DNA from: Gymnopilus junonius | Lineage: Eukaryota > Basidiomycota > Agaricomycetes > Agaricales > Galerinaceae | Reading direction: 5' to 3' | Assembly: GCA_015501075.1 (NCBI GenBank) | Contig: JADNYJ010000113.1 | Coordinates: 1-64,000, forward strand | DNA length: 64,000 bases | Shown: positions 45,180-56,251 of the stretch, one piece after another | How the letters are laid out: each line of letters begins with the position of its first letter | How positions within the stretch are numbered: the stretch's first letter is position 1 | The notes under the pieces: model-generated | The model's database searches: none | What the model saw: the letters and a program-made list of their open reading frames with translations, nothing else | What the model was told of the DNA's origin: nothing | Made by a program: the position numbers and the translations under genes

Positions 45180-47138
45180 AAAATATCAGTACAATGTGTT
45201 CAATGAGCATTTTAAACAATTGATGGAGAAATCAGAGAGCAGCTATGTCGAAGGAAGACCCAAGTTTCTCACAGCACCCCATAGGTCTGTACTTGACATC
45301 TGACAGTACAATGCCTTTAAAGCAATGAAGGATTCGGAAGTGCGGGCTGCCTTATCAGCAAAGCATGTCATTGTTAGGAATTGGCCTCATGATCCAGATC
45401 TTAAATTTGATTCCAGGGGTGCTCGCACACTTGTTGGTTCTGTGACTAGGCAGGTATCATTACATGGTCTGTCATTCATTTCTTCTGTTCTGGCTTGATG
45501 TTGAATTTGCCCTTAGACTTTTCTCATCATCTTGCAAAGCGGACCTGCACTCCAACTGTTGTCAGTGGTACTGTCCAAGACCTTTTTGACAATGCCACAG
45601 ATCAAGGCAAAATATTAAATGGTCTTGATTTCTGCATGTGGCAAGGAAGCTTGAGTCCCAACCCCTATGCTGTAGACATTGTTGCTTGGGATATCATCAA
45701 CAGGATCCATCACGCAGATCCATGCACTCCTTACCCCACGGATGATATGAATTGGGGGCTAATGGGGTTAGAGAATTGCCTCACATTTGTGCATGTAGAT
45801 GCTGAGGGCTGTTGTACAAGGAATCTCATTGGTTCTGGAAGAAAGGGATGGGGTTTCCTTAGTGACTCATTCCCTCTCAAGTTATCCTTCATTAATTTCT
45901 TCACTGATATCAGCTTTTGCTTAAATGAGGTTCTCAAGTCCTCCAAGTATGATTTTGAGTTCATTGTCTTGAACCCTGGCGATATGTTGTAGGTGCTTTT
46001 TATCTGCTTCCATAGAATTTGCTGATGTATGGTTACCAGGTTCATGAAGCCAAATACCCCTCACTTTGTGTTCACAATTGAAAACTCTATTTGTTATGGG
46101 GGTCACTACTACATGACATTGTCTATGCAGCTGACAATGCAAAGCTTGATTCACACCTTTGTTCTCAACAAGTTCCTGACAAATACTGAACATCAGCCAA
46201 CTCACTTACTGCTGTGGTGAATCCTTCTCTTTTACCATGTTGGCATTATAGGTGGTTTGATTCCTTCATCAGGTAAGAACATGTATACCTGTCCATTGTC
46301 CTTACTTATTTTTGTGCAGATCCAGCAGCAGAACACTTGCCAGATGTTAGCAATATCGAAGGACTTTTGAATCTCCTTTCAGTATGCGTGCTGGTTGTAC
46401 TCAGAAATGTCCTGGACTTCTGTACATACAGGACACCCAATAAGTTTCCCCTAGCTCCCGACCAGCACTGCTTGATGGATGACATCGACCTTAATGATAT
46501 TCCTAAAAACAAGCGGGAGGGGATTTGCTATGCTCGAGGAGTGGCCCTCTTCATGATGCAGTGGATCCTGGATTGCTGCATAGTCAGGGCTCCCAATGGC
46601 AACATTGTACCTGACTTGCCATCTTTCTATCTGGTTCAAATTGCCAACTCTCTTTTGAAATATAAGTCTCAAGCAGTTAACCAAGGCCTAGGAGGTGCAC
46701 CAGGCTGTATGGTTCAATTGCTTAGACAACAGGTCAATAATGTAATTGGACATAGCCCCCGCTTCAAAGATCTCTGGAAGCACAGGGACACTATCCCTTC
46801 AGACACACTTGAGCTCGGGGAGAAATCCCAGTATAGTATCACATGGAAGGAGGGTTGGGAGGATAAGTGGAGGTCTTCTGAGCAGGGTTTGTGGTCTTTA
46901 TTCACAATGTCAATGTCTCTTACTCTATGTGCCATCTTATTCAGATTTTCTTGAACAAGGAAAGACAATGTTCAACCAGAAATTTTTTGCTGGCTATGAT
47001 GCTTGGTGTGAACTCGGAGCAACCATGCTTCTTCCCAAGCTCAATGAAGCTGCCAAGGGAGTTCTGTTGAAGAGGAATAGAGATGTATACACACCTTCAG
47101 AGCAGGGAAAGAGCACAGGAAAGAGGGCTAGAAAGTTT
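45180..47138 (+). CDS. JmjC-domain-like protein, TE-associated
   Basis: Cupin-fold dioxygenase-like region. The N-terminal part has SESSYVEGRPKFLTAPHRSV and AALSAKHVIVRNWPHDPDLK. After an intron the core follows: GKILNGLDFCMW, YPTDDMNWGLMGLENCLTFV, the metal-site type HVD (45792-45800) and DFEFIVLNPGDM. An intron (about 45991-46048) leads to MKPNTPHFVFTIENSICYGG, giving the distal His. The C-terminal helices include LLNLLSVCVLVVLRNVLDFC and ARGVALFMMQWI, ending KSTGKRARKF at 47138. JmjC-like genes of this kind are common in Agaricomycetes, often beside transposons; whether they demethylate histones is unknown. In-frame stops near 45302 and in the 45.5 kb region suggest partial decay or unresolved introns. 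Confidence 0.6.
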
Positions 47139-47739
47139 TAGTTCACCCTGGCATGTCTTCCCTCTTGTTCAGGCTGATTGCTGGGCTCTCTTGTGTCACT
47201 GATCTTTGTTGTGTCATTCTTTTTCATCATAAATTTGTTCTCGCCATGTATTACCTAAATTCACTGCCTGTATGATAATTTTTTCCTGCCCCGTCAGCTG
47301 ATGGAGAAGCTAGTGCTAGGCTAAATGCATGAGCAGTGTTTGAAGATCAAGGTCAATGTCACAGGACAATGGTGGTGGCGGTGCATCCATTAGACCTTCA
47401 TCTCTTCAGATCCACATCACGCCCTTTCCATCGGGCAGCTGTTCATTGTCGTCATCCATCACCTGCTGCCTTAATTGCCTTCATTCACCCTAGATTGCTC
47501 TAGGAATGTAATACCAACTGTAGATGAGCTGTCGTGAATTCGAAGAAGTCGCAGCCAAAAGACTCCTAGGACACAATTTTTTCCACCTCTATTCACTGAG
47601 ATCGAACCCACAGATGTGTAGACCAACCCAGGGAGCCCCTTCCCATCTATGCTGGTGCTTCCTTTCCCAATGACCATGGTGACTGAAGATGCACTGGGGG
47701 ATAAAGCCGAATGATAAGATTGACAGTCAATAAGTGAGT
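47139..47739. other. Spacer between JmjC-like gene and SPT6 pseudogene
   Basis: No coding frame recognised on either strand with support. Confidence 0.4.
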
Positions 47740-49690
47740 TATTTCTTTTTCATTGACAGTGCATATAAGCTAGAAGGCAGGAAAAAAGGCAAGAACAGAT
47801 CCACCATAAAAGGGTATGGGTTCATCCAGAATTGGCTGGAATTGATGCCAAGTATGCTTTGTATCACTTCTACTTTCTTCATTCATATATACCTTTACAG
47901 TGCATGGGATGAGATCCATGATGTTTTTGGAGATGGTCATGAATACGACTGGCCATTGGTTGGGGATGAGGAAGGAGAGGTAGAGGATGAACAGTTCAAA
48001 CTGGAAATGAAGTATCAGGATGTGAGGAAGCTGGATTTTTTACCTTCAAAATGTTGCTAACTTGGAAATGACAGGTGTTCGAACCTTTGGAAATCTGAAA
48101 GCATATGCTAACAGATGACGATGATCTCATTTGCACTCAAGATATCCCTGGGTGAATGCAGCTAGCTACTTCTTCATTGTTGCCATCATCGACTTTATCA
48201 TCTCACACCCAACTGACTGAAGGAGATCTAGGAGGTGCAGCAATGTGGGTCACTACCTGGCTTTCTCCTCAAAAAACTAAGGAGTTTTTTACTCCTGACA
48301 GAAAATTCCAGCACCTCAAAGGTGCCCTTGTCTTAGCAGTGACTTTCACCCTTCATTAGCTATTTGTTGAGGAATATGAAGTTCCATATATTTTGGCTCA
48401 TAAGCATGACTATATCTATCATTTTGACATCAATGATATCAAGTCTCGTTTTGAACTGCTAGAGCTTGATGAACTCTGGCGAATCTGTTCATGGGGGCAG
48501 AAGTATAGATCCCTTTTGGAATGCCGTCGAGCTCTTTCACTGTCATATGAGAGGCTGCAAGTCAAGGATGAATACTACGAGGAAGAAATACAGCCTCAGA
48601 TCGACAGTGTAGAACTTGTAGCGGATGCCACAGAGTGGTTATCGATGAAATACAAGGACGAGAAACAGGATTCACTGCCCGAATTCCACTTCCACGATGA
48701 TGATGAACCTGATCAGGCCATGGAAAGGTGCAAAACGCCCAGTCATATCTTTGCCTATGAGGTTACAAAGAAGAGTATCATCTCAAAATTGGCTGAGGTG
48801 AGTATTGTAAATGAAATAAGTCCACGTGAAGTTGACTGAAATACATTAGAAATTTGGTATCCAGCCACATCAAGTTGTTTTGAATTTCCTTGCTTCTCAT
48901 CATGTCCACTTTGTCGATGATGAAGATTTAAATCCAGTTGCATGTGCAGAGCAGTTTGCAGATGTTGATCCTGCAAAAGCTCAAGCACCAGAAGAACTGC
49001 TGTGAAAAGCTCATCTGATTTTATCCACGGAACTCAGCAAAGACCCCCTTCTTCACAATCGTATTCATAAAAATTTCAAGGAAGATGCTCGAGTGATGGT
49101 CGAGCCTACCGGGCATGGTATTACAAAAGTCGACAAAAACCATTCATACTTTGTAAGCCCCTGTAACATATCCCTTGGGACTTGGTTTCTGATCATTTGA
49201 ATGCAGAATTTTAAGTACTTACTACAGAAACCCATTGCTAACATGCTCGATTCTGCTCAATTCCTGCATATTTTGGCCACTAAAACTGAACATTTGGTGA
49301 CTGTCGATATTTCCATGGCACCCGAAGTTAAGTCAGCCTTTGAACAATGGTTGCTAGATGCAATCTCTTCAGACAGTTTCAGTGATCCTGTGAAGACATG
49401 GAATGTGGAGTGCTCCCTTGTCATTCAAGAGGTGATAGATCAGCATTTAATTCCAGCCGCGGTAAAGTGGACTCGTGAATACATCCGGGAAGAGGTGGAA
49501 GATTTCCTTGCTTTCCAATGTAGTGTACAGTTGCAACAGGTGAGATCCCTTGATAGTTTATGCCTCTGATATTTACTCACAGCCACCAGCGAGTTGATGT
49601 GGCTCCCTATCTAATGCGTGAACTTAAATATGGAGAATCAGCGATGTCAGTACTTGCCATTTCATGGGGCAAAGGCTAACACAACTCCAA
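47740..49690 (+). pseudogene. SPT6: SPT6 (transcription elongation factor) gene fragment with retained introns
   Basis: Central part of Spt6, the nuclear histone chaperone and elongation factor. Recognisable segments in order: AWDEIHDVFGDGHEYDWPL, KLEMKYQD, TDDDDLICTQDIP, GGAAMWVTTWLSPQKTKEFF, DINDIKSRFELLELDELWRI, YRSLLECRRALSLSYERLQV, YEEEIQPQIDSVELVADATE, AYEVTKKSIISKLAE, NFLASHHVHFVDDEDLNPVA, KYLLQKPIANMLDSAQFLHI, IPAAVKWTREYIREEVEDFL and APYLMRELKYGES. At least four introns with GT...AG borders remain (starting near 48020, 48797, 49151 and 49537), so this is a DNA-level copy, not a retrocopy. Stops at positions where Arg is expected (for example near 48091 and 49002) show decay. Both the N-terminal acidic region and the C-terminal S1/SH2 domains are absent. 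Confidence 0.85.
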
Positions 49691-50547
49691 TGAGGCAAGA
49701 GCTGGGCCAAGAATGTGCTGAATTTGTTGGAGACGATAGGGTTGTCAGTCAAAGTAAGTGGTGTTTATATACTCTGAAATGCTCACTTTTGTTTGAGACC
49801 TTGTCTTCACGGATCTACCTTCAACTTGTGACCATGACCTGCCCTCCCACTTCAAGGACAAGTCCACAGTGTCCTGGATGGCCCAGAGGTGCTAACCATC
49901 ACAGGATGTGAGGAGGAAGATTGCTTGGAGACATATGGTAAGTTCCAATGTCCTCTTCAGTCATTCATCGCGTGATGATCATTTCAGATTGAAAGGTGAC
50001 CTTGCCTTTTTCATAACTCTTCGACCATCCCACAGATGGTCCTTCAAGCCTCTCAATTTGTCTCCATCACAGCTATCAGTGCCACTCAACACTTGACATT
50101 GGCCTTACATCTTTGATGTCATCGCACTGGTCATTGCATTCTGAATAACAGGGTCCCATCAAGGCTGCTTCTGAAGTATTGGAGGTCCCCTCCCAGGCTT
50201 CACAAGCTTGGGCGCGACTTTATCACCCTTCACAAGCTTCGTGAAGTACCCATGAATTTGCATTCGCATATTCATTTAGATGGTCTTCTCAGAAACTTGC
50301 CAAAGGTGATTGCTATACCTACAGACCATCGTAACAAAGAGGTTTCGGGGAATACTGTTGTTTAAGGGACAACACTACAGAAAGGATATTTGACCTCCTT
50401 TGTTGACTTGTACGATCATGATTCTGACTAGGTGCACCTGTACTCCTGTGAGAAATGCTATCTAACAAAATCATTGAGCATAACCAGGAGCTGTGGAAGA
50501 AGGGCACGCATCCAAGGTGTGAAGAGGTGGACTACTTTGATTTTTAG
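49691..50547. other. Degraded sequence between SPT6 pseudogene and second chaperone chimera
   Basis: Short open stretches on plus (for example 49618-49911, 49908-50096) follow the SPT6 similarity but I cannot align them with Spt6 or any other family. No repeats noted. Confidence 0.4.
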
Positions 50548-51650
50548 CAAATAGATAAGATAGTGGATGCTGACAAAAGCTTCTTCCAGAGGGAGTATGA
50601 CTAAGCCATCAATTATCCTCCTTCCTTCCAATAGATCTAATGCAACCACCCTTCTTCATGTCATCTCCTGTTGCTCTCTCCCACCAGCCTAAGGGACTTG
50701 CCCTTTACTTCTACAAGTGGCATGCATCCCATGTTATGAATTCCTCTTGCACAAGCAGCGACAGTGCATATTGATTTGCAGGATCAAGGATTACAGCTGA
50801 CTATTTCCTGTAGATGTGACTTTGCCACCGCTTCTAACCTTTCTTACTACACTCTTCCTGATCTCCAAAACAAGCTTGCAAAATTGGAAGCTGAAAAAGC
50901 CATTGAAGATGCCAAGGCCAGTGCGGGCATGGATGCCGCCAATGCAGAAAGCATCGCTGAGATTGTTGGGAGGTAATTGGTATTCCTGTCTCCTGGCGGA
51001 GAAGTTGTTGAAGATGGAAGACCCTCTCGGTGCAAGTGGTTGGGCAGCCGGATGCAGCCAAGGCCATTGCCAATGCTGTCAGATTATCAAGGAGTGGTTT
51101 GGCAAATCATATGTTTCTTCACTTGTCTTATCTCTGTTAATGTACTGATCATATTTTTACTTAGTTGCCAATGCTGCTCTTTGATGACAACAATAGCATG
51201 ATGCATATCAATGCCTCTGAGTATTCTGAGAAGCACTCAATCTCGCGACTCACCAGTGCTCCCCCAGGTTACGTTTGCTATGAGCTGGAGGTTAACTGAC
51301 TGAGTACATGTGCCACATATCCTACTCCATCATTCTCATTGACGAAATCAAGAAGGTTTGCAGGGAATTTGTCTTGCAACGCTGTCGACCATGTAGTCAA
51401 ATTCCTTTCAGCAAACACCAAGATTGTTGCTGCCACTGCTGAGATCACCCAGGTTGCCACCATCTCTACTAATGATGACACCTATGTCAGAAACCTAATC
51501 ACACAGGCAATAGAGAAGGTTGGAAAGGAGGGAGACATCACCGTCAAGGAGGGTCACACAGTTGAGGATGAAATTGAAATCACTGAAGGCATGTGTTTCG
51601 ACTGAGGATTCATCTCACCCTACATCATCACTGACATCAAGACTCAGAAG
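50548..51650 (+). pseudogene. HSP104-HSP60 chimeric gene fragment, copy 2 (direct repeat)
   Basis: Same sequence and length as 36545-37647, offset by exactly 14,003 bp, with about 9 substitutions and no indels (about 99%). Carries the same HSP104 pieces, the same fusion point and the same TGA within the HSP60 motif (51603-51605). Unlike copy 1, the HSP60 reading continues beyond the repeat edge, so this is probably the more ancestral arrangement. Confidence 0.85.
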
Positions 51651-52050
51651 TGTGAATTTGAAAACCCCTACATCCTTCAGCATATCCTTCCTGCCCTTGA
51701 AATCGCAGCTCAGAGCCGCTGCCCGCTCATCATTATTGCTGAAGATGTCGATGGTGAAACTCTCACTTCCTTGATTCTCAACAAGCTGTGCCATCAGCTC
51801 CAAGTATGTGCTATCAAGGCTTCAGGTTTTGGGACAACCGCAAGTCCATCTTGGGCGATGTTGCCATCGTCACAGGCAGAACCATCTTTACCAACGAGCT
51901 CAACTCTTGGAGGACAGTCGACATGCGGAACGCCATCATCATGATGATTGCCAACCTTGGTGCTGCATACCTCAATGATATGCTTGAAGGCAACATCCGT
52001 CAGAGATCTTTCTGTCCTTGTTCTATCTGGACAAATCTTGGACACTGAGG
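51606..52050 (+). pseudogene. HSP60 fragment, continuation beyond copy 2
   Basis: Continues the GroEL-like sequence: [40 protein letters not shown] and [25 protein letters not shown]. It then shifts frame to [20 protein letters not shown]. These are the apical-domain segments following the FDRG motif in mitochondrial Hsp60. Similarity ends about 51900. Confidence 0.85.
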
Positions 52051-52740
52051 ATCTGCAACCTCATCACAGTAGCATCCACTGCCTGCTTGCCCAGATTGGG
52101 CTGTCGGAGTCGAGGCCAACCAACGTTAGCTACAACAGGTGTCGGCCGGCACCACCACAACCATAATTTGCACACCGTATTTGCATTCTACTATCTCATT
52201 CAAGCAGGCACAACTCACTGATCCTGAATGATCATTACTCTCCATATCATTCCTCATCAGCAAAGCAGCAGCACTCAGCATCTGAGCTCATGTCAATGTG
52301 ATCAACCCGAAACTTTTACAAGTGCTATTATCACTATGTGCAGATTGCATCCCCATTTGTCAAGGCTGTCAAGCCGATTTCTACCACCCAAGTGCATTGT
52401 CAAAGCAGAATTGATGACCAGGCATGGCTGATTGTTTTTTTTATTCAATCGATTCCAATACTTCAAGGGTCATGCATCTCAGATTCTGCATACATGCATT
52501 CCCAAAAATTATAGGGTAACAGATTGAATTAAGGGCACGGCGAGTGAATGAATTTCCTATCCTACCTCTAATGGTTTCTAGCTTAGTAGAGCTCCCATTT
52601 CAGCTTGGCAATATCTCTTTTTGGACATATCCTAAAATGGATGTGAACTTAAAGGTGTTTCAAGTCGAGAAGCTTGTGTAGTCTTTATTCCTTTCTATCA
52701 TCTTCCCCAGTGTTGACTGAGGTCCTCTCCTAGATTTCTT
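52051..52740. other. Intergenic
   Basis: No coding frame recognised. A pyrimidine-rich tract with TTTTTTT (52430-52445) is present. The promoter for the next gene may lie at its right end. Confidence 0.4.
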
Positions 52741-54460
52741 ATGGTTAATACCAGATCCGCCAATTCTACACCACCTATGCGGGGTGCAAGTGCTAGCTCC
52801 AGTAGGACAAGCAAAGCAGCAGCATCGAGTAGAGGTAGGCCCACTGGCAGAAGGAACAACAAAGTGATGGCTGTGAATATCAGCTCTGCAGCCATGGCCA
52901 CCTACAAGCTTGTTCAGTCTCAGCTTCAAGCAAATGCAAGGGCAGAAAAAGATGCAGCTGATGCAGGCAAGTGTATTCTCTGATTTATGATGTGTTTTTT
53001 ATCTGAGTTCTATGTTGTATTAGCTATACAGAATCGCAATAGGGAGCTCTTAGATGCAGAAGGCTCTGAGGGAGACATGAGGCCCCTGTGCTGAAGAGAA
53101 AGAAGACATTGGCAGTCCAACTGAGTGAGGATGAGGAAGATATGGCTGCAGGCCTTCAGTCGATTAGAGCAGCAGGTCTACATCATGATGAAGACAAAGA
53201 AGAAGAAATGGAAGAAGGGCATAGAGCACCCTCTAGCATGGGTGAAGACCATGACTTAAATGTGGATCTTGAAGGGATTGACATGGATGTCAATGTTGAC
53301 CTCGACTTAGCATCTGGAGAAGGAGATCTTTGCAATGAAGTTTGTTATCAAGTTATCTCTTCCTTTTTCACCTTCATTTATCTTTTTCAGATAGCAGTTG
53401 AACATCCTGCAGAGGACTCTATATCTCGCACCCAGTCATCTACTCCCAAGACCCCTAGGCTTAGAAACCGTGCCTCCAACGTGCTCAACAATGCCAAGGT
53501 TGTTGAGAAAGATTTCACTCCAAGGACCCTCAGGCTTGCTTTGGCTTCCAAAAGCCACGTTCACACCAGGACCATATATGAAGAGCCTTTCCCTTGTAAT
53601 AACAAAGTTGCTCACATTGACTTTGCTTGGAAAACTATCAGGGAAAGCACCTCAGCTAGCAAAGATCCTGAAATCTGCCAAGCCTACAACAGGGCGATGA
53701 AAGATACAGGCATCAAAAGCCAACTGATGAAATTTGTAAGGTGTTATTAATTAGTCCAACATATACTTACTTCACACATCTAGACAATGTATGGCCACAC
53801 TGGTCTCATCAGCAGTATCATCTCAAAAGCGAGGGAGAAAGTCAGAGCATACTATGGTCTCTCTGGAGATCCGGAGGCCATCAGGAGAGATGTTGAGTGG
53901 TTGCTAAAAGATTCTCACTTTGTTTATAGAGGGATATGCCTAAAGGTAAATCTTCATTCATTCTTAGGCCTCCTTTTCCCAATTCTCTGCTCTAGGATCA
54001 GACAGTGGACAAAATGAAACCTTTTGGAGCTCAGCTCATTGTCGACATCATTGAAGCACAATGGTTCCCATCCACGTCTAGGTCGAAATTGGACATGGAA
54101 ACCACAAACAAGATTTATGAAAAACAAGATCTGTCTTTGAATGTCATGCTTCTCGTGGTCACTGCTGTGAGTTTTCTGTATCTGTTCTTCTACATTTAGT
54201 CATGTAAAGTTTAGATTGAGCATGCTCTCAAAGAGTGGAGCTCTACAGGGAAGAAAGCATGTCAGATTACCTTCTCAGAAGATACTGCCAGACTCAGGTA
54301 TTGTAGGTCCTTTCCCCCATTGTTCTAACTTACAATTACCATTATAGTTATGAATGTCATCTTTGCCACTGGAGATTTTTTGAATCCCAGATGAAGGCTT
54401 GGCCAGCCTGGTGGTGCAGAACAGTTCTAGAACAAATCATGTAAGAGGCTGAATGGTGAT
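52741..54460 (+). CDS. DUF6532-like TE-associated protein, multi-exon
   Basis: Starts MVNTRSANSTPPMRGASASS, basic Ser/Arg-rich with a helical segment (QSQLQANARAEKDAADAGK). Acidic exons follow (53088-53340, LSEDEEDMAAGLQSIRAAGL). After an intron (about 53339-53391) comes TPKTPRLRNRASNV and FTPRTLRLALASKSHVHTR. Later exons hold TMYGHTGLISSIISKAREKV, DPEAIRRDVEWLLKDSHFVY, MKPFGAQLIVDIIEAQWFPS, LSLNVMLLVVTA then IEHALKEWSSTGKK. The pattern of an -ERV-AYYGL- helix, -FVY-, a conserved -IIEAQWF- block and -TAIEHAL-EW- is that of DUF6532, a lineage-expanded Agaricomycete family near transposons. Function unknown. Exon borders approximate. Confidence 0.55.
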
Positions 54461-55377
54461 GTATGTTAAATATAGTACTGAATATTTCTTACAGTGCAAA
54501 CCATTCCAACTTTGACATCAATGCTGGAGAGAATGATTTTGTAAGGTTGGATTTCTCTGAATTGGACAAGCTTGCTGGTCATGGGGAGGGTGAGGATACT
54601 GCTGATGTAGTTGCTACTGGGAGTAGTTGCTGCTGGGAGTAGATTTGAAGTGGAGGCTGGAGCAGGGAATGTTGCAGCTGATGATGATGAGCCTGCTGCT
54701 AGTACTTCAACTAGTAATCTTCCTGAACCTGGCAACTAGACTACTATATTTCTATCTCTATATGATCATAGGTTACTCATTAATGCTTATACATTGGGCT
54801 TTTATGTCTTCTCATAGGATTCCTTGAAGCTTTGGGCATCTACTTAGTAATGTTTAAAACATCTCCCAGCATATGTATAAATGCTTAGGACACTTTTAGT
54901 GTATACTATGTGGCTTTGAAGTTGAACTGCATGTCTCCTGAGTTGTATTGAATGGCTTTGCAAAGTCTCTGTATAGCTTTGCTCTCCTCTTCTCTGTACC
55001 CTGAACACCTCTGGGCAGCTGGTGTGTGCCTTCAAAAAACTCTGCATGTCTCCTGAGTTGTATTGAATGGCTTTGCAAAGTCTCTGTATGGCTTTCCTCT
55101 CCTCTTCTCTGTACCCTGAACACCTTTGGGCAGCTTGACTACTTCTGTCAGTAACTACATATAACTCTAAATTTCTTCAAGGTATTCACTGGAGATTTTA
55201 AATATTGTTTAAGTGCTCTGGAAAGTCCTTGCCAAGTCTTCATAGCAACTCTGAGATATGTTATAGCATCTTGCATGGCAGACAAATGCCCTTCAATGAA
55301 CTCTATATTGCCTTAAGATTGAGTTACAGAGAGGGGTAGCTTTATATGTCTATAGAATCTTTGCAGCTTTGTTGGCT
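54461..55377. other. Spacer with tandem duplication
   Basis: Holds a 94-bp direct repeat (54927-55020 and 55042-55135). No coding frame recognised; this may be 3' sequence of the hAT transposase gene on the right. Confidence 0.4.
54927..55135. repeat. Tandem duplication, two 94-bp copies 115 bp apart
   Basis: CTGCATGTCTCCTGAGTTGT begins both copies (54927 and 55042) and GGGCAGCT ends both (55020 and 55135), with a few mismatches such as ATAGCTTTGC versus ATGGCTTTCC. Confidence 0.9.
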
Positions 55378-55763
55378 CTAGAGACATACAGAGAAATACA
55401 GGCTGTTACAAAGCATAAACCCCTTTTCCTGATGAATGCTTGAGTTCTGGTATTGTAGCAGCAAGCATTTCCACTTTAAAATCAAGGTCTCAAAGACCAG
55501 CAGTGCCATTGATAAGGTAGGAGTCCATTCAGCTGAAAGAAGCTCCTGAGTGAGATGGGCAACTTGAAGGACTTGGTGGATGTCCTGCAAGATACTCTTC
55601 TGCAACTTGCTTAAGGCCAGTGAGTCTGACACATCTGACTGGCCCAAGTCAAGCAGAAAGTTGCAAATAGCCTACAAATTTTAGAAATAGAAAGTTGATG
55701 CATAGAGTAAGGGTACTTACAATGTAAAGCTCAAGAACTCGGTCAATCATATTAAAGGTTGAT
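55378..55763 (-). pseudogene. hAT transposase, downstream part (split by gypsy B)
   Basis: Exon 55763-55721 encodes TFNMIDRVLELYI and follows directly on QWSS of the part at 63241-63835 once gypsy B and one target duplication copy are disregarded. A 49-nt intron (55672-55720, GTAAGT...TTGTAG) leads to AICNFLLDLGQSDVSDSLAL, SILQDIHQVLQVAHLTQELL and SAEWTPTLSMALLVFE. This is the central helical region of fungal hAT transposases. The C-terminal dimerisation domain is not found. Confidence 0.75.
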
Positions 55764-56218
55764 TGTTACGACGTTGATGACAGAACCTAATCAGATAAGA
55801 TAAGGTCTGGCGTAGTAGTCGTAGAGATCGTTCGATGAAGTCTGCTAAGGTATTGTCTTCGACAGAAGAATGCCTTAGTAGTTCAAGTTCATTCTCAGTT
55901 GTTACAAGAGATAATATTCTCAAGAACAAGCTAAAGTACATGGTAGACTAGCTACGGTTTATATACTATTTGGGTTTGATAATAATATATATGAAACAAA
56001 GTAAAACCAGGGGAATCGGAAAGGAGTGATCATCATCGGGGCAGTACAGGGGATGATGATCAAAAGGGAAAGATTGTCCTCATACGTGTAAGAAAGCAAA
56101 TGATCATCTTTGTGAGCAAAGATGATCAAGAAGAAACTATAAATAATAAATCGTTCAATAAATGATAAAAGAAAATAAGGGGCGCATGATAAGATAAGGA
56201 AAATAGGAGATCGTAACA
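55764..56218 (-). repeat. 3' LTR of gypsy B
   Basis: 455 bp. On minus, TATATAAA lies at 55965-55958 and AGCTTGTTCTT at 55932-55922 (33-nt spacing). Contains the GATCATC inverted repeats. Confidence 0.93.
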
Positions 56219-56232
56219 TTACCCCCCTACTA
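56219..56232 (-). promoter_or_regulatory. Polypurine tract of gypsy B
   Basis: Minus strand AGTAGGGGGGTAA directly before the 3' LTR. Confidence 0.7.
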
Positions 56233-56251
56233 AGAATTGAAGCCCCTGGCT

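Noticed and set aside
36545..51650. Reading the 1,103-bp direct repeats as LTRs of a giant retroelement
   Set aside because: They carry chaperone coding pieces, do not start TG or end CA, and no primer site, polypurine tract or pol lies between them.
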